A stretch of 64,000 nt of DNA from assembly GCA_900498135.1 (NCBI GenBank), contig LR026961.1:2154693-2218692 (forward strand), in the 5' to 3' direction. Both the position numbers and the translations under genes were made by a program. The notes under the pieces are model-generated. The model saw only the letters and a list, made by a program, of their open reading frames with translations, was not told where the DNA came from and searched no databases. Positions 35,611-43,721 of the stretch are shown one piece after another. Every line of letters begins with the position of its first letter. The stretch's first letter is position 1. The stretch comes from an uncultured Desulfatiglans sp. GTDB lineage: Bacteria > Desulfobacterota > DSM-4660 > Desulfatiglandales > Desulfatiglandaceae.

Positions 35611-37677
35611 ATGATTCAAGGGGCTTTGGTCATGCTGGGTTTGGGCACCATGTGCGGCCTTCTCCTGAGCTTGGCATCACGAGTTTTTCATGTCGAGCAG
35701 GACCCCAGGATCGAGTTGGTGGAAGAATGTCTGGCCGGGGCAAACTGCGGGGGCTGCGGGTATGCCGGGTGTACGGCTGCGGCCGTGGCGATCGTAGCGG
35801 GAGAAGCACCGGCGAGCGCCTGTATCGTGGGTGGGCCGGAGTCCGCCCGCAAGGTGGCGGCCATCATGGGTCTCGACGCGGGGCTCGCTGAGCCGGCGCG
35901 GGCCCTCAATTTCTGCACCGGTGGGGATCGCGCGGACAACAAGTTCCTCTATGTAGGGGTCAACACCTGTCACGCGGAGGCGATGTTGTATGGGGGGAAG
36001 CGTCTGTGCGAGATCGGGTGTCTGGGGCACGGCGACTGCGTCAGGGCGTGCCAGTTCGGGGCCCTGAGCATGGGGCCGGAGGGCCTGCCCGTTGTGGACG
36101 AAGCAAAATGCGTGGGGTGCGGCGCCTGCCAGAGGATCTGCCCCAAGGGCATCATCCGGGTCAAGACCATGTCGGAGCGCCTGCTCCATTTCAACCGTTC
36201 GGATGAGTGCCTCGCGCCCTGCCGGCAGACCTGTCCGGCGGAAATCAATATCTCGAGATATATCCATCAGATCCGTGAAGGCGATTACGAAGGCGCCGTC
36301 CATACCATCCGCGAGCGCAACCCGCTGCTGCTCGCCTGTGGACGGGTCTGTCCACACCCCTGCGAGAACCAGTGCCGGAGGGGCATCGAGGATGAACCGG
36401 TCTCGATCAATCAATTGAAGCGCTTTGTGGCCGACTACGAGATGCATTCCGGAAAACGACTGTCCATCAGCAAGGCGCCGCCGACGAACCGCCGGATCGC
36501 GGTGATCGGCGGGGGGCCGGCAGGGTTGAGCTGCGCCTACTTCCTGGCCCGCCTCGGACACGAGGTGACGATTTTCGAAGCGATGCCGAAGCTCGGAGGA
36601 ATGCTGCGCTATGGCATCCCCGAGTACCGCCTTCCGAAGAAGGTACTCGATTGGGAGATAGAGGGCATTATCAATCTCGGGATCGAGGTTCGCACCAACG
36701 TGACCTTCGGGTTGGATTTCAGCTTGGCTTCATTGGTCGCCGTCGGTTATGACGCCATATTTATGGGGGTCGGGGCCTGGAAGGATTCCAGGCTGAGGGT
36801 CGAGGGAGAGGATCTCAGTGGATGTTACACGGGGATCGATTTCCTGAGCCGCATGGCGGGGGGTGCGCCCGTGGAGATCGGTGAGACGGCGGCGGTCATC
36901 GGGGGCGGGAATACCGCCATCGACTGCGCCCGCACCCTGGTGAGGAAAGGGGCCAAGAAAGTCTATCTCGTTTACAGGCGCACACGCAAGGAGATGCCGG
37001 CCAACGAAATCGAGATCGAGGCTGCCGATCACGAAGGGATCGAGATGCTTTTTCTATGCGCCCCGGTCAGGGTGGTGGGGGACGAGAACGGTAAAGTAAC
37101 GCATCTCGAGTACTTGAAGATGGAGCTTGGAGAGCCTGATGCCAGCGGGAGGCGAAGACCCGTCCCTGTCGAAGGGTCTGAAACCCTTTTGAAAACGGAT
37201 ATGGTGATCACGGCCATCGGCCAGGCGCCTGACATCGGGTTCAAGGAGAAAACCGAGGACCGTCTGGCGCAGCTGAAGACTACACGCTGGAGCACGATCG
37301 AGGGAAACCCCTACACCACGCAGACGAGCATTCCTTATATCTTTGCAGCGGGAGACGCCGCAACGGGGCCCTCGCTGGTGGTGGAGGCCATCGGGGGCGG
37401 CCGGAGGGCTGCGCGCTCGATTCATCAGTATGTCATGGGGGAGGAGGTGCATGCAGACCAGCAGGAACTGGGTCGAAAAATGATGGACAAATCCATTTTC
37501 GAATCGGTGCCGGGTATCGAGCCCAAACCCCGGTGCACCATGGAGGAATTGCCGGTTGATGTGCGCGTTCAATCCTTTGTGGAGGTGGACCAGGTGCTCA
37601 CAGAGGAGGCCGCGCTCGCGGAAAGCCAACGGTGCCTCGACTGCGGTCTGCTTTGCTACAACGTCGATAAAGATTGA
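35611..37677 (+). CDS. RnfB-like ferredoxin fused to GltD-type flavoprotein
   Basis: 688 residues. An N-terminal membrane helix (about 1-28) is followed by the RnfB Fe-S motif (EECLAGANCGGCGYAGC) and a two-cluster ferredoxin region (CLGHGDCVRACQFGAL and CVGCGACQRICPKGI). A GltD-type adrenodoxin-reductase domain follows: CLAPCRQTCPAEIN and CGRVCPHPCENQC bind further clusters. IAVIGGGPAGLSCAYFLA binds FAD and AAVIGGGNTAIDCAR binds NAD(P). It ends with CLDCGLLCY. The fusion would move electrons between NAD(P)H and ferredoxin-like carriers at the membrane. It has no other rnf genes nearby. Two cNMP-domain genes follow on the same strand. Confidence 0.85.
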   Translation: MIQGALVMLGLGTMCGLLLSLASRVFHVEQDPRIELVEECLAGANCGGCGYAGCTAAAVAIVAGEAPASACIVGGPESARKVAAIMGLDAGLAEPARALNFCTGGDRADNKFLYVGVNTCHAEAMLYGGKRLCEIGCLGHGDCVRACQFGALSMGPEGLPVVDEAKCVGCGACQRICPKGIIRVKTMSERLLHFNRSDECLAPCRQTCPAEINISRYIHQIREGDYEGAVHTIRERNPLLLACGRVCPHPCENQCRRGIEDEPVSINQLKRFVADYEMHSGKRLSISKAPPTNRRIAVIGGGPAGLSCAYFLARLGHEVTIFEAMPKLGGMLRYGIPEYRLPKKVLDWEIEGIINLGIEVRTNVTFGLDFSLASLVAVGYDAIFMGVGAWKDSRLRVEGEDLSGCYTGIDFLSRMAGGAPVEIGETAAVIGGGNTAIDCARTLVRKGAKKVYLVYRRTRKEMPANEIEIEAADHEGIEMLFLCAPVRVVGDENGKVTHLEYLKMELGEPDASGRRRPVPVEGSETLLKTDMVITAIGQAPDIGFKEKTEDRLAQLKTTRWSTIEGNPYTTQTSIPYIFAAGDAATGPSLVVEAIGGGRRAARSIHQYVMGEEVHADQQELGRKMMDKSIFESVPGIEPKPRCTMEELPVDVRVQSFVEVDQVLTEEAALAESQRCLDCGLLCYNVDKD

Positions 37678-37846
37678 CCCGGGTGCCTCGGTCTCCGGTC
37701 CCGCACCTGTTTCACAGATCGTCAGATCGAGTGCCGGGACCAGGGCGTTGCCTCATCCCGTTTGACGCGGGCCGGTTTATGTCAACCGCTACCGGTCTAT
37801 GGGGTGAGGGCTGGCGGAAAAAGATTTCGAATGCGAGGGGTTGACG

Positions 37847-38317
37847 ATGCCGAGTGTCGATTTTCTGGGTAAAGTCGATTTATTGAGGGGCCTCGATGAG
37901 CCTCGGCTGCTGCTCATTCAGGAGAGTTGCCAGCCGAGATCCTATGCTTTGGGTGAGAGGCTTTTCAAGGAAGACGAGATTGCAGACAGGATCTGGATCG
38001 TGGAACGAGGCGAGGTGGGCCTTTTTTTCAATCTCCCCGGCCGGAAACGCTCAGATGAAAACCTTGTCGTGTCCATTTCGTCCGGTGAGTCGCTGGGTTG
38101 GTCCGGTTTCATGCCGCCCTATAGATATAGCCTGTCCGCGTACTGCAACTCGGAACGCTGCGATGTATTGATGCTTATGAAGGATGACCTGACCAGGCTC
38201 TCAGAGCAGGACCACCGGTTGGGTTATATGGTGATGTCGAATCTCGCGGCCGTGGTGAGCAGGCGCTTTGATCAATTGCAGGAGTGGGGGACGGTTTTGC
38301 CGCTTCCCTCTGTTTGA
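37847..38317 (+). CDS. Stand-alone cyclic-nucleotide-binding-domain protein 1
   Basis: About 156 residues of Crp/Fnr-type effector domain with no helix-turn-helix. The beta-barrel core is seen in YALGERLFKEDEIADRIWIVERGEVGLFF, and the phosphate-binding-cassette region in SISSGESLGWSGFMPPYRYSLSAYC. The final helix is YMVMSNLAAVVSRRF. The cassette lacks the canonical RSA/RTA Arg-Ser pair, so cNMP binding is doubtful. ATG 37847 follows GAGGGG. It lies 170 bases after the RnfB-GltD gene and is paralogous to the next gene, with which it shares the layout FLxxVxxxRGLDxxRL. Confidence 0.75.
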   Translation: MPSVDFLGKVDLLRGLDEPRLLLIQESCQPRSYALGERLFKEDEIADRIWIVERGEVGLFFNLPGRKRSDENLVVSISSGESLGWSGFMPPYRYSLSAYCNSERCDVLMLMKDDLTRLSEQDHRLGYMVMSNLAAVVSRRFDQLQEWGTVLPLPSV

Positions 38318-38526
38318 GTTTTCCCCATGCGTGTTCGAATCGCTTTAAGCCGGGCTGTATGTGCGGAGCGTCACCCCGTGGTCGGGGTGGTTGACAGCGT
38401 TGCACGCTGCCCGTTCTTCAAGCGCTCGGTGCTGCAAAGGATGCAGGAAATTCAGTGTTTTTTTCGGGCCGGGGCCTGACAACTGCGGTATTCAAGACAA
38501 CCGTTTCCCGAGAGCAGGAGGGTCGG

Positions 38527-39009
38527 ATGGTCAGCCTTGATTTTTTGGAGGAGGTGGAGGTCTTTAGGGGATTGGACGATGACAGGCTCGCAGCTTTGCG
38601 CAGTTGCTGCGAGGAGGCTGAATTCAAAAGGGGGGATGAACTTTTTGGTATCGGGACGGATGCTAAGCACCTGTGGGCGGTGGAGAAAGGTGAGGTGACC
38701 CTGATGGGGGAGCCGTCCAAAACAGCCGGCTCAGCAGCGTTTCCACTTTCTTCGTTGGAGACGAGCATGATCTTCGGCTGGTCGAGTATGGTCCCGCCTT
38801 ACCGGCATATGCATTCGGCGTTTTGCGCCAGCAGGACCTGCCGGGCGATAAGAATCGAAAGCGCTTGCGTTTCAAAGTTGTTCGAGGAGGATCCCGAACT
38901 GGGCTACCGGGTCATGATGAGGCTCTTGAGATCCATCGGAAGGCGGTTCCATTCGCTTCAGGAAGAGCTGGTCAGGCGCCGTGGGCAGGATATGTTGAAC
39001 CAGTGGTGA
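38527..39009 (+). CDS. Stand-alone cyclic-nucleotide-binding-domain protein 2
   Basis: About 160 residues and a tandem paralogue of the preceding gene: VSLDFLEEVEVFRGLDDDRLAALRSCC, then DELFGIGTDAKHLWAVEKGEVTL, then FGWSSMVPPYRHMHSAFCASRTCRAI, and the closing helix YRVMMRLLRSIGRRF. As in its neighbour, there is no DNA-binding domain. It is richer in Cys (CC, C, C), which leaves a redox role open. ATG 38527 has CAGGAGGG at good spacing. Longer in-frame sequence upstream is unlikely to be translated. Confidence 0.72.
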   Translation: MVSLDFLEEVEVFRGLDDDRLAALRSCCEEAEFKRGDELFGIGTDAKHLWAVEKGEVTLMGEPSKTAGSAAFPLSSLETSMIFGWSSMVPPYRHMHSAFCASRTCRAIRIESACVSKLFEEDPELGYRVMMRLLRSIGRRFHSLQEELVRRRGQDMLNQW

Positions 39010-39082
39010 GTATGGTGTGGAGGTGCAGGGCTTTTGTGAAGATTTTAGAAATCCGTAATACACCCGGATGAATCTATAACAC

Positions 39083-40316
39083 CTACCAATATTCACTTCG
39101 GAGAATATGCCAACCGAAATACCATGCATTTGGTGCACTTTTAACTATATCGTAAAACGATCTATTCAAAGTATTTTTGGAATGATAGCTTAAATATATT
39201 ACGCAGCCTTCTTTCTTGGTTACCATCATTTGATGGTCGATAATGTAATCATTATTCCGATCAGCGCTTACTACGTCACCCAATTGAATATCACAGGTTG
39301 TAGTGACATTGTATGCCCGATTCCTAAAATACATATGCCATGCCAGATTATCGGCTGCACTCCATGTGTAAGTCCATATGTTACCTGCACCGCTTTTTTC
39401 ATACCACCATTCTAAAATATTTTTTTTATCCCATCCGGTTGTCATAAACCAACCGCCAGCATAAAGACATTGTGACGCAAAATTGGTGCAATCCTTATTG
39501 TAATGGGTGTCCTTAATAGGGGTTATAACTTTCGGCATAAGCTATAGCATAATTCACTGCCGATGCCCTATTATATGGATAAATTCCCAATTCGTGATTT
39601 AACATTTCCTCACTTTTGGCATGGTTCTTATTCATTTGATGATGCAATGGAATTTCCAAGGGAGGCAATACTAGAGGTTCAATAGCATCAGGATTGTTTT
39701 CCATATATTCATCTAGCTGCATCTTGGCATCTGGTGTATCCGGTACAATTGGGTAGGTTACATCTTTTTTGTCATCTAAGTTTGAATAGAAAATTTCATC
39801 ATGTTGTTGATCATAGATAACATTGTAACCTCTCATTGTCTTTTTAATGATCATTACATGATCCATAACAGTTACAGTCAGTGGAGCGTCAAAATTAGGT
39901 GAATGAACAAGGCGGCTCTGCATTTTGTTTTTCTCGCGCACCTTGATATATATCATTCTGCCGATTTTTTTCGTTATGATTATATCGACTATTTCCGATT
40001 GTGACCATATGTATGCAATTTCATATTCTTCTTTTATTGTATTATATAGAGCTATAAGTGTGTTTTTGTATTCATCGCCTGAAAATTTTCTCCCCATAGC
40101 CTCGGTTATGGGAAAGTTATATCCCTCATCTACACCTGTCATTAATAATATATCTCTCATTCCAAACAAATGCAATATTGTAGATCTGATCGAATCTTTT
40201 TCATCTGGTTGGATATTGTATTCAGCATTGGCAACCATTTCGCCATAAATTAGAACAAAAAAAATTAGACACAATTTGGCGATACTAATACACAGGCTGC
40301 AATTTGCATGTCTCAT
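39083..40316 (-). pseudogene. Amidase_6 (Cys-His peptidase-like) secreted protein, frameshifted
   Basis: Two overlapping minus-strand frames form one protein. The first (40316-39513) has a signal peptide (LCLIFFVLIYGEMVANA) and ends YNRASAVNYAIAYAESYNPY. The second (39538-39083) continues YNKDCTNFASQCLYAGGW with the catalytic Cys of the Amidase_6/CHAP-like fold and DHQMMVTKK with the His. One missing base near 39515-39525 separates them. The AT-rich composition (about 38% GC by eye, against about 60% around it) suggests recent transfer. It may be a real frameshift or a base-calling error. The intact product would be an exported cell-wall amidase. Confidence 0.7.
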
Positions 40317-40559
40317 GTATCATCTCCTTTCTTCAAAGTATGGTCTTTTGATTTTTTAGTGCAATAATGATGCCGTTTGTATTGAATATTGCCTGTTTTG
40401 GGCATTAATATGGGCCATGGAGGTGAAAGCGCCTAATCTTGTCGCTTGTTTTTCCGATGCAGGAAAAATTGCTCTGTCTCGCAGGAACCGGGCGGAAGGA
40501 GAGACTGCACATGTTATTGTGAACACCGATCTTCGCCATATACCGGTCTTTGGGATGAG

Positions 40560-40862
40560 GTCTGGTGGGAAAGGGTTTCGAATGCAAGGGGTCGACGATG
40601 CGGAGTGACGTTTTCCGAGTAAAATTATTTTATTGAAGGGCTTTGAGTAGCCTCGGTCGCTGCTCATCCAGGGGTGTTGCCGGCGGGACTTCCCGGGTGA
40701 TCAGGGTCGACAGCGCCAGTCCTTCCACGGTTCTGTTGGAGGATGATCCCGGAATGGGTGCCAGGTCATGATGAGGCCGTTGAGTTCGATCTGCAGGCCT
40801 TTTCATTCAATCGAGAAAGAGGAGGTGAGGCACCGGGAAGAGGATATTCTGAACCGGCGGTG
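40560..40862 (+). pseudogene. Chimeric, decayed copy of the two cNMP-domain genes
   Basis: The 5' part (40535-40680) matches the upstream region and first codons of the gene at 37847 (ACCGGTCT…GGTTTCGAATGCAAGGGGTCGACG, then the start codon region). The 3' part (about 40740-40862) matches the end of the gene at 38527 (GAGGATGATCCCGGAATGGG … GAGGATATTCTGAACC). Stops and shifts fill the frame. The middle of both genes is missing, so it looks like a deletion between the two paralogues after duplication. Confidence 0.7.
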
Positions 40863-41054
40863 AGTTTCCTTCCGGAAACGGTGTTTTCTCCAACCGCGGC
40901 GTCAATCTGTTGTTTTCTGGGGCGGCGATCTACAGGCCGCTTCCGAGCAAGTGCTGGATTTCATCGGTATTGTGAAAACCGCGGCCCACTTGGCAGCGGT
41001 GGGACTGAGCACCCGAAGGGTGTGAAGAAAATATTGTCATTTCCGGATGGACAC
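40863..41054 (-). repeat. Degenerate foldback repeat (copy I)
   Basis: The minus-oriented arm (GTTTCCTTCCGGAAACGG … GGCGTCAATCTG … CGGCGATCTACAGGCCGC) is recognisable. It is followed by AAGTGCTGGATTTCATCGG and, after an insert containing GGTGGGACTGAGCAC, by the outer end CATTTCCGGATGGACAC. The insert motif is shared with copy J at 10517. Confidence 0.6.
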
Positions 41055-41060
41055 GAGTTA

Positions 41061-41236
41061 GTGGCCGTCCGGAAATGATTTCCCGGTAGAACCCAGTTTC
41101 CAATCCGGGAATGAGGATTTTTAGCCAATATCAAGGAAATCAAGCATTTGCGCGGAGGCGACCTGCAGGTCGCCGCACAAGCAAACGTGCAGATTGACGC
41201 CGAGATTGGCTAAAAAGACCATTCCCGGATGGAAAC
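41061..41236 (+). repeat. 176-bp foldback repeat, copy E
   Basis: Exactly 176 bases (GTGGCCGTCCGGAAATG … CATTCCCGGATGGAAAC, perfect tip GGCGACCTGCAGGTCGCC). It lies 52 bases upstream of the sat promoter and directly after the end of copy I. Confidence 0.84.
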
Positions 41237-41288
41237 GAGTTGAATTTTGAAGGCGCACGGCTTTTGTGAAAATTTGAACAATACCTTC

Positions 41289-41317
41289 TTGACAGGGCTC
41301 GAAACTTTTGGTATTGC
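41289..41317 (+). promoter_or_regulatory. Probable sat promoter
   Basis: TTGACA (41289-41294), 17-base spacer, TATTGC (41312-41317). It gives a leader of about 330 bases before the sat start codon. No terminator or gene lies between. Confidence 0.6.
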
Positions 41318-41654
41318 TCGCACGTTACAATTGGACATGCTGGTCCTGACCCGGCAGGGATTGCGGTAAGGCGCATCGAGACTTAGCAGGTGGGCGTCTG
41401 ATCATAACCGAATTGGACAGCAGAAGCCGCCGGCTGGCTGGAAAAGGCCTTGCCGGCTGCATAAACTGGCAGTCATGCCAAAACCGCTTTGATCCGCCTG
41501 CAGCCGGTGCGCACGAGGAGCGGGTTCGCTTGGAGCGTCCAAGCTTGCGCCAATGCAAAGGGGTTCCAATGACCGGCTTTGGCGGGGATCACCGAGTTTG
41601 TAGCGATGCTTTTGTGGCAGGGAATCACCAACTAAACCCAGAGGAGAGGAAACG

Positions 41655-42851
41655 ATGATTAAGCCGCATGGATCCGATAAACTGAATCCGTTGTATGTCA
41701 TGGACGACGCAAAGCGCGCCCAGTTAACCAAGGAAGCCGAGAGCCTGCCTTCCATCGTGGTCAGTTCGGCCGCAGCCGGCAATGCCGTCATGTTGGGGGG
41801 CGGTTATTTCAATCCCCTGACGGGATTCATGAACGCCGCAGAGGCGATGAGCGTCGCGAAGGACATGAAGCTGAAGAACGGGCTGTTCTGGCCAGTGCCG
41901 ATCGTGAATGTGGTGCCGGATGCTTCCGCTGTCAAAGGTGCGAAGAAGATCGCCCTCAGAGACCCGAACGTCGCCGGCAACCCGGTCCTGGCGATCCAGG
42001 AAGTGGAAGCCATCGAGGAGTTCACCCCCGAGCAGATGAAGGAGATGACGCTATCGATTTTCCGGACGGAAGACGAGAACCATCCCGGGGTAAAGGCCTT
42101 CAACTCGGTTGGAAGGACGGTCATTTCCGGGCCGATTCAAGTGCTGAACTATTCCTATTTCGAGAAGGACTTCGGGGACACCTTCAAGACGGCTTATGAG
42201 ATCCGCGAGATGATGAGCAAACTCGGGTGGGAAAAGGTTGTCGCTTTCCAGACCCGGAACCCGATGCATCTGGCCCACGAGGAACTCTGTCGCATGGCTT
42301 ACAACGACCTCAAGGCCGACGGTATCCTGATCCACATGCTCCTCGGCAAGCTGAAGGCCGGCGACATCCCCGCGGACGTCCGCGATGCCTGCATCCGGAA
42401 GATGGTTGAGCTGTATTTCCCGCCGAACACGGTGCTTGTGACCGGTTACGGTTTCGATATGCTGTATGCCGGCCCGAAGGAAGCCCTGCTGCACGCGGTA
42501 TTCCGTCAGAACTGCGGCTGTACGCACCTGATCGTCGGGCGTGACCATGCCGGAGTCGGCGATTACTATGGCCCATTTGACGCCCAGACCATCTTCGACG
42601 AGATTCCGAAGGACGCCCTCCTGCTCGACATCTACCGGGCGGACCACACGGCCTGGTCGAAGAAATTGAACAAGATCGTCATGATGCGCGATGTTCCCGA
42701 TCACACGAAGGAGGATTTCATCCTGTTGTCCGGGACAAAGGTCCGTGAGATGCTGTGCAACGGCCAGGCACCCCCGCCCGAGTTTTCTCGCCCGGAAGTT
42801 GCCAAGATCTTGATGGATTACTATATGTCATCCGGTTCGTGCGCACGTTGA
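41655..42851 (+). CDS. sat: Sulfate adenylyltransferase (ATP sulfurylase)
   Basis: A 398-residue homo-oligomeric ATP sulfurylase of the dissimilatory type. It makes APS from sulfate and ATP, the first step of sulfate reduction. The PUA-like N-terminal domain has GGGYFNPLTGFMNAAEAMSV. The active-site HXGH-type motif is AFQTRNPMHLAHEEL, and VGRDHAGVGDYYGPFDAQ contains the second nucleotide motif. Length and motifs are complete. GAGGAGAGG precedes ATG 41655. It has its own promoter and terminator, so it is not co-transcribed with aprBA 12 kb away. Confidence 0.97.
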   Translation: MIKPHGSDKLNPLYVMDDAKRAQLTKEAESLPSIVVSSAAAGNAVMLGGGYFNPLTGFMNAAEAMSVAKDMKLKNGLFWPVPIVNVVPDASAVKGAKKIALRDPNVAGNPVLAIQEVEAIEEFTPEQMKEMTLSIFRTEDENHPGVKAFNSVGRTVISGPIQVLNYSYFEKDFGDTFKTAYEIREMMSKLGWEKVVAFQTRNPMHLAHEELCRMAYNDLKADGILIHMLLGKLKAGDIPADVRDACIRKMVELYFPPNTVLVTGYGFDMLYAGPKEALLHAVFRQNCGCTHLIVGRDHAGVGDYYGPFDAQTIFDEIPKDALLLDIYRADHTAWSKKLNKIVMMRDVPDHTKEDFILLSGTKVREMLCNGQAPPPEFSRPEVAKILMDYYMSSGSCAR

Positions 42852-42910
42852 AAAGGACGACATAGCCGTTATCCTTAATAACGCGCGGACACGCCGATTT
42901 CCCGGCGGTG

Positions 42911-42945
42911 AAAGGGCCCTCTCTACAGGAGTGAGGGCCCTTTTT
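42911..42945 (+). terminator. Terminator after sat
   Basis: An 11-bp stem around GGGCCCTC/GAGGGCCC with an 11-base loop and five T residues lies 60 bases after the sat stop. Confidence 0.85.
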
Positions 42946-42996
42946 CCGTACAGACGCAACGCAAGAGATTGAAATCCATGATGCGAGGCAGAGGCG

Positions 42997-43686
42997 ATGG
43001 AAGCAGGGCGTAAAGCGGTGGTCCTGTCAAGCGGCGGGTTGGACTCGACGACCGTCATGGCGATTGCCCTTGAAGAAGGTTTCGACGTCTACAGTTTGAC
43101 GGTTGATTACGGACAACGACACAAAGTGGAACTGGAGGCTGCACGCAAGGTCGCGTCTGTATTGGGCGCCGAGGAGCACAAGGTCCTGCGTGTCGATTTG
43201 GCGGGAATAGGCGGGTCTGCGCTGACAGACAACCTCAGGGTCCCGAAGGGCCGTCAGGAAGATGAAATCCCCAATGAGATCCCCATCACCTATGTCCCTG
43301 CCCGGAATACCGTTTTTCTCTCTCTGGCCTTGGGGTGGGCCGAGGTGCTGGGGGCTGCGCATATCTTCATCGGGGCCAACAGCATCGATTACAGCGGCTA
43401 CCCGGACTGCAGGCCGGAGTATCTGTCGGCCTTCGAAAGGCTGGCCGTGCTGGCCACCAAGGCTGGAGTGGAAGGGCGGCTGAAGATCCGGATACACGCA
43501 CCGCTGTTGCATATGACCAAACGGGAAATCATTCTGAAGGGTTTGGAACTGGGTGTGGATTACGGTTTGACCCACAGCTGCTACGATCCACTGCCGGACG
43601 GCCGGCCCTGCGGAGAGTGCGACAGCTGCCGGCTGCGAAGGAAGGGGTTCCGGGAGGCCGGCATCCAGGATCCTTCGGAAAGGTAG
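42997..43686 (+). CDS. queC: 7-cyano-7-deazaguanine synthase
   Basis: The 229-residue ATP-dependent amidoligase/dehydratase makes preQ0 from 7-carboxy-7-deazaguanine for queuosine. The PP-loop is [14 protein letters not shown] (residues 10-23). [10 protein letters not shown] and [17 protein letters not shown] follow. The C-terminal zinc site uses [17 protein letters not shown]. Length and motifs are complete. No other queuosine gene is adjacent. Confidence 0.95.
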   Translation: MEAGRKAVVLSSGGLDSTTVMAIALEEGFDVYSLTVDYGQRHKVELEAARKVASVLGAEEHKVLRVDLAGIGGSALTDNLRVPKGRQEDEIPNEIPITYVPARNTVFLSLALGWAEVLGAAHIFIGANSIDYSGYPDCRPEYLSAFERLAVLATKAGVEGRLKIRIHAPLLHMTKREIILKGLELGVDYGLTHSCYDPLPDGRPCGECDSCRLRRKGFREAGIQDPSER

Positions 43687-43721
43687 GATGCCGGTCGGCC
43701 GGAAAAGGGGTACTCAGATCT

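Noticed and set aside
6525-41236. CRISPR array
   Set aside because: The repeat copies are 176 bp, kilobases apart and in both orientations, with no regular spacers and no cas genes.
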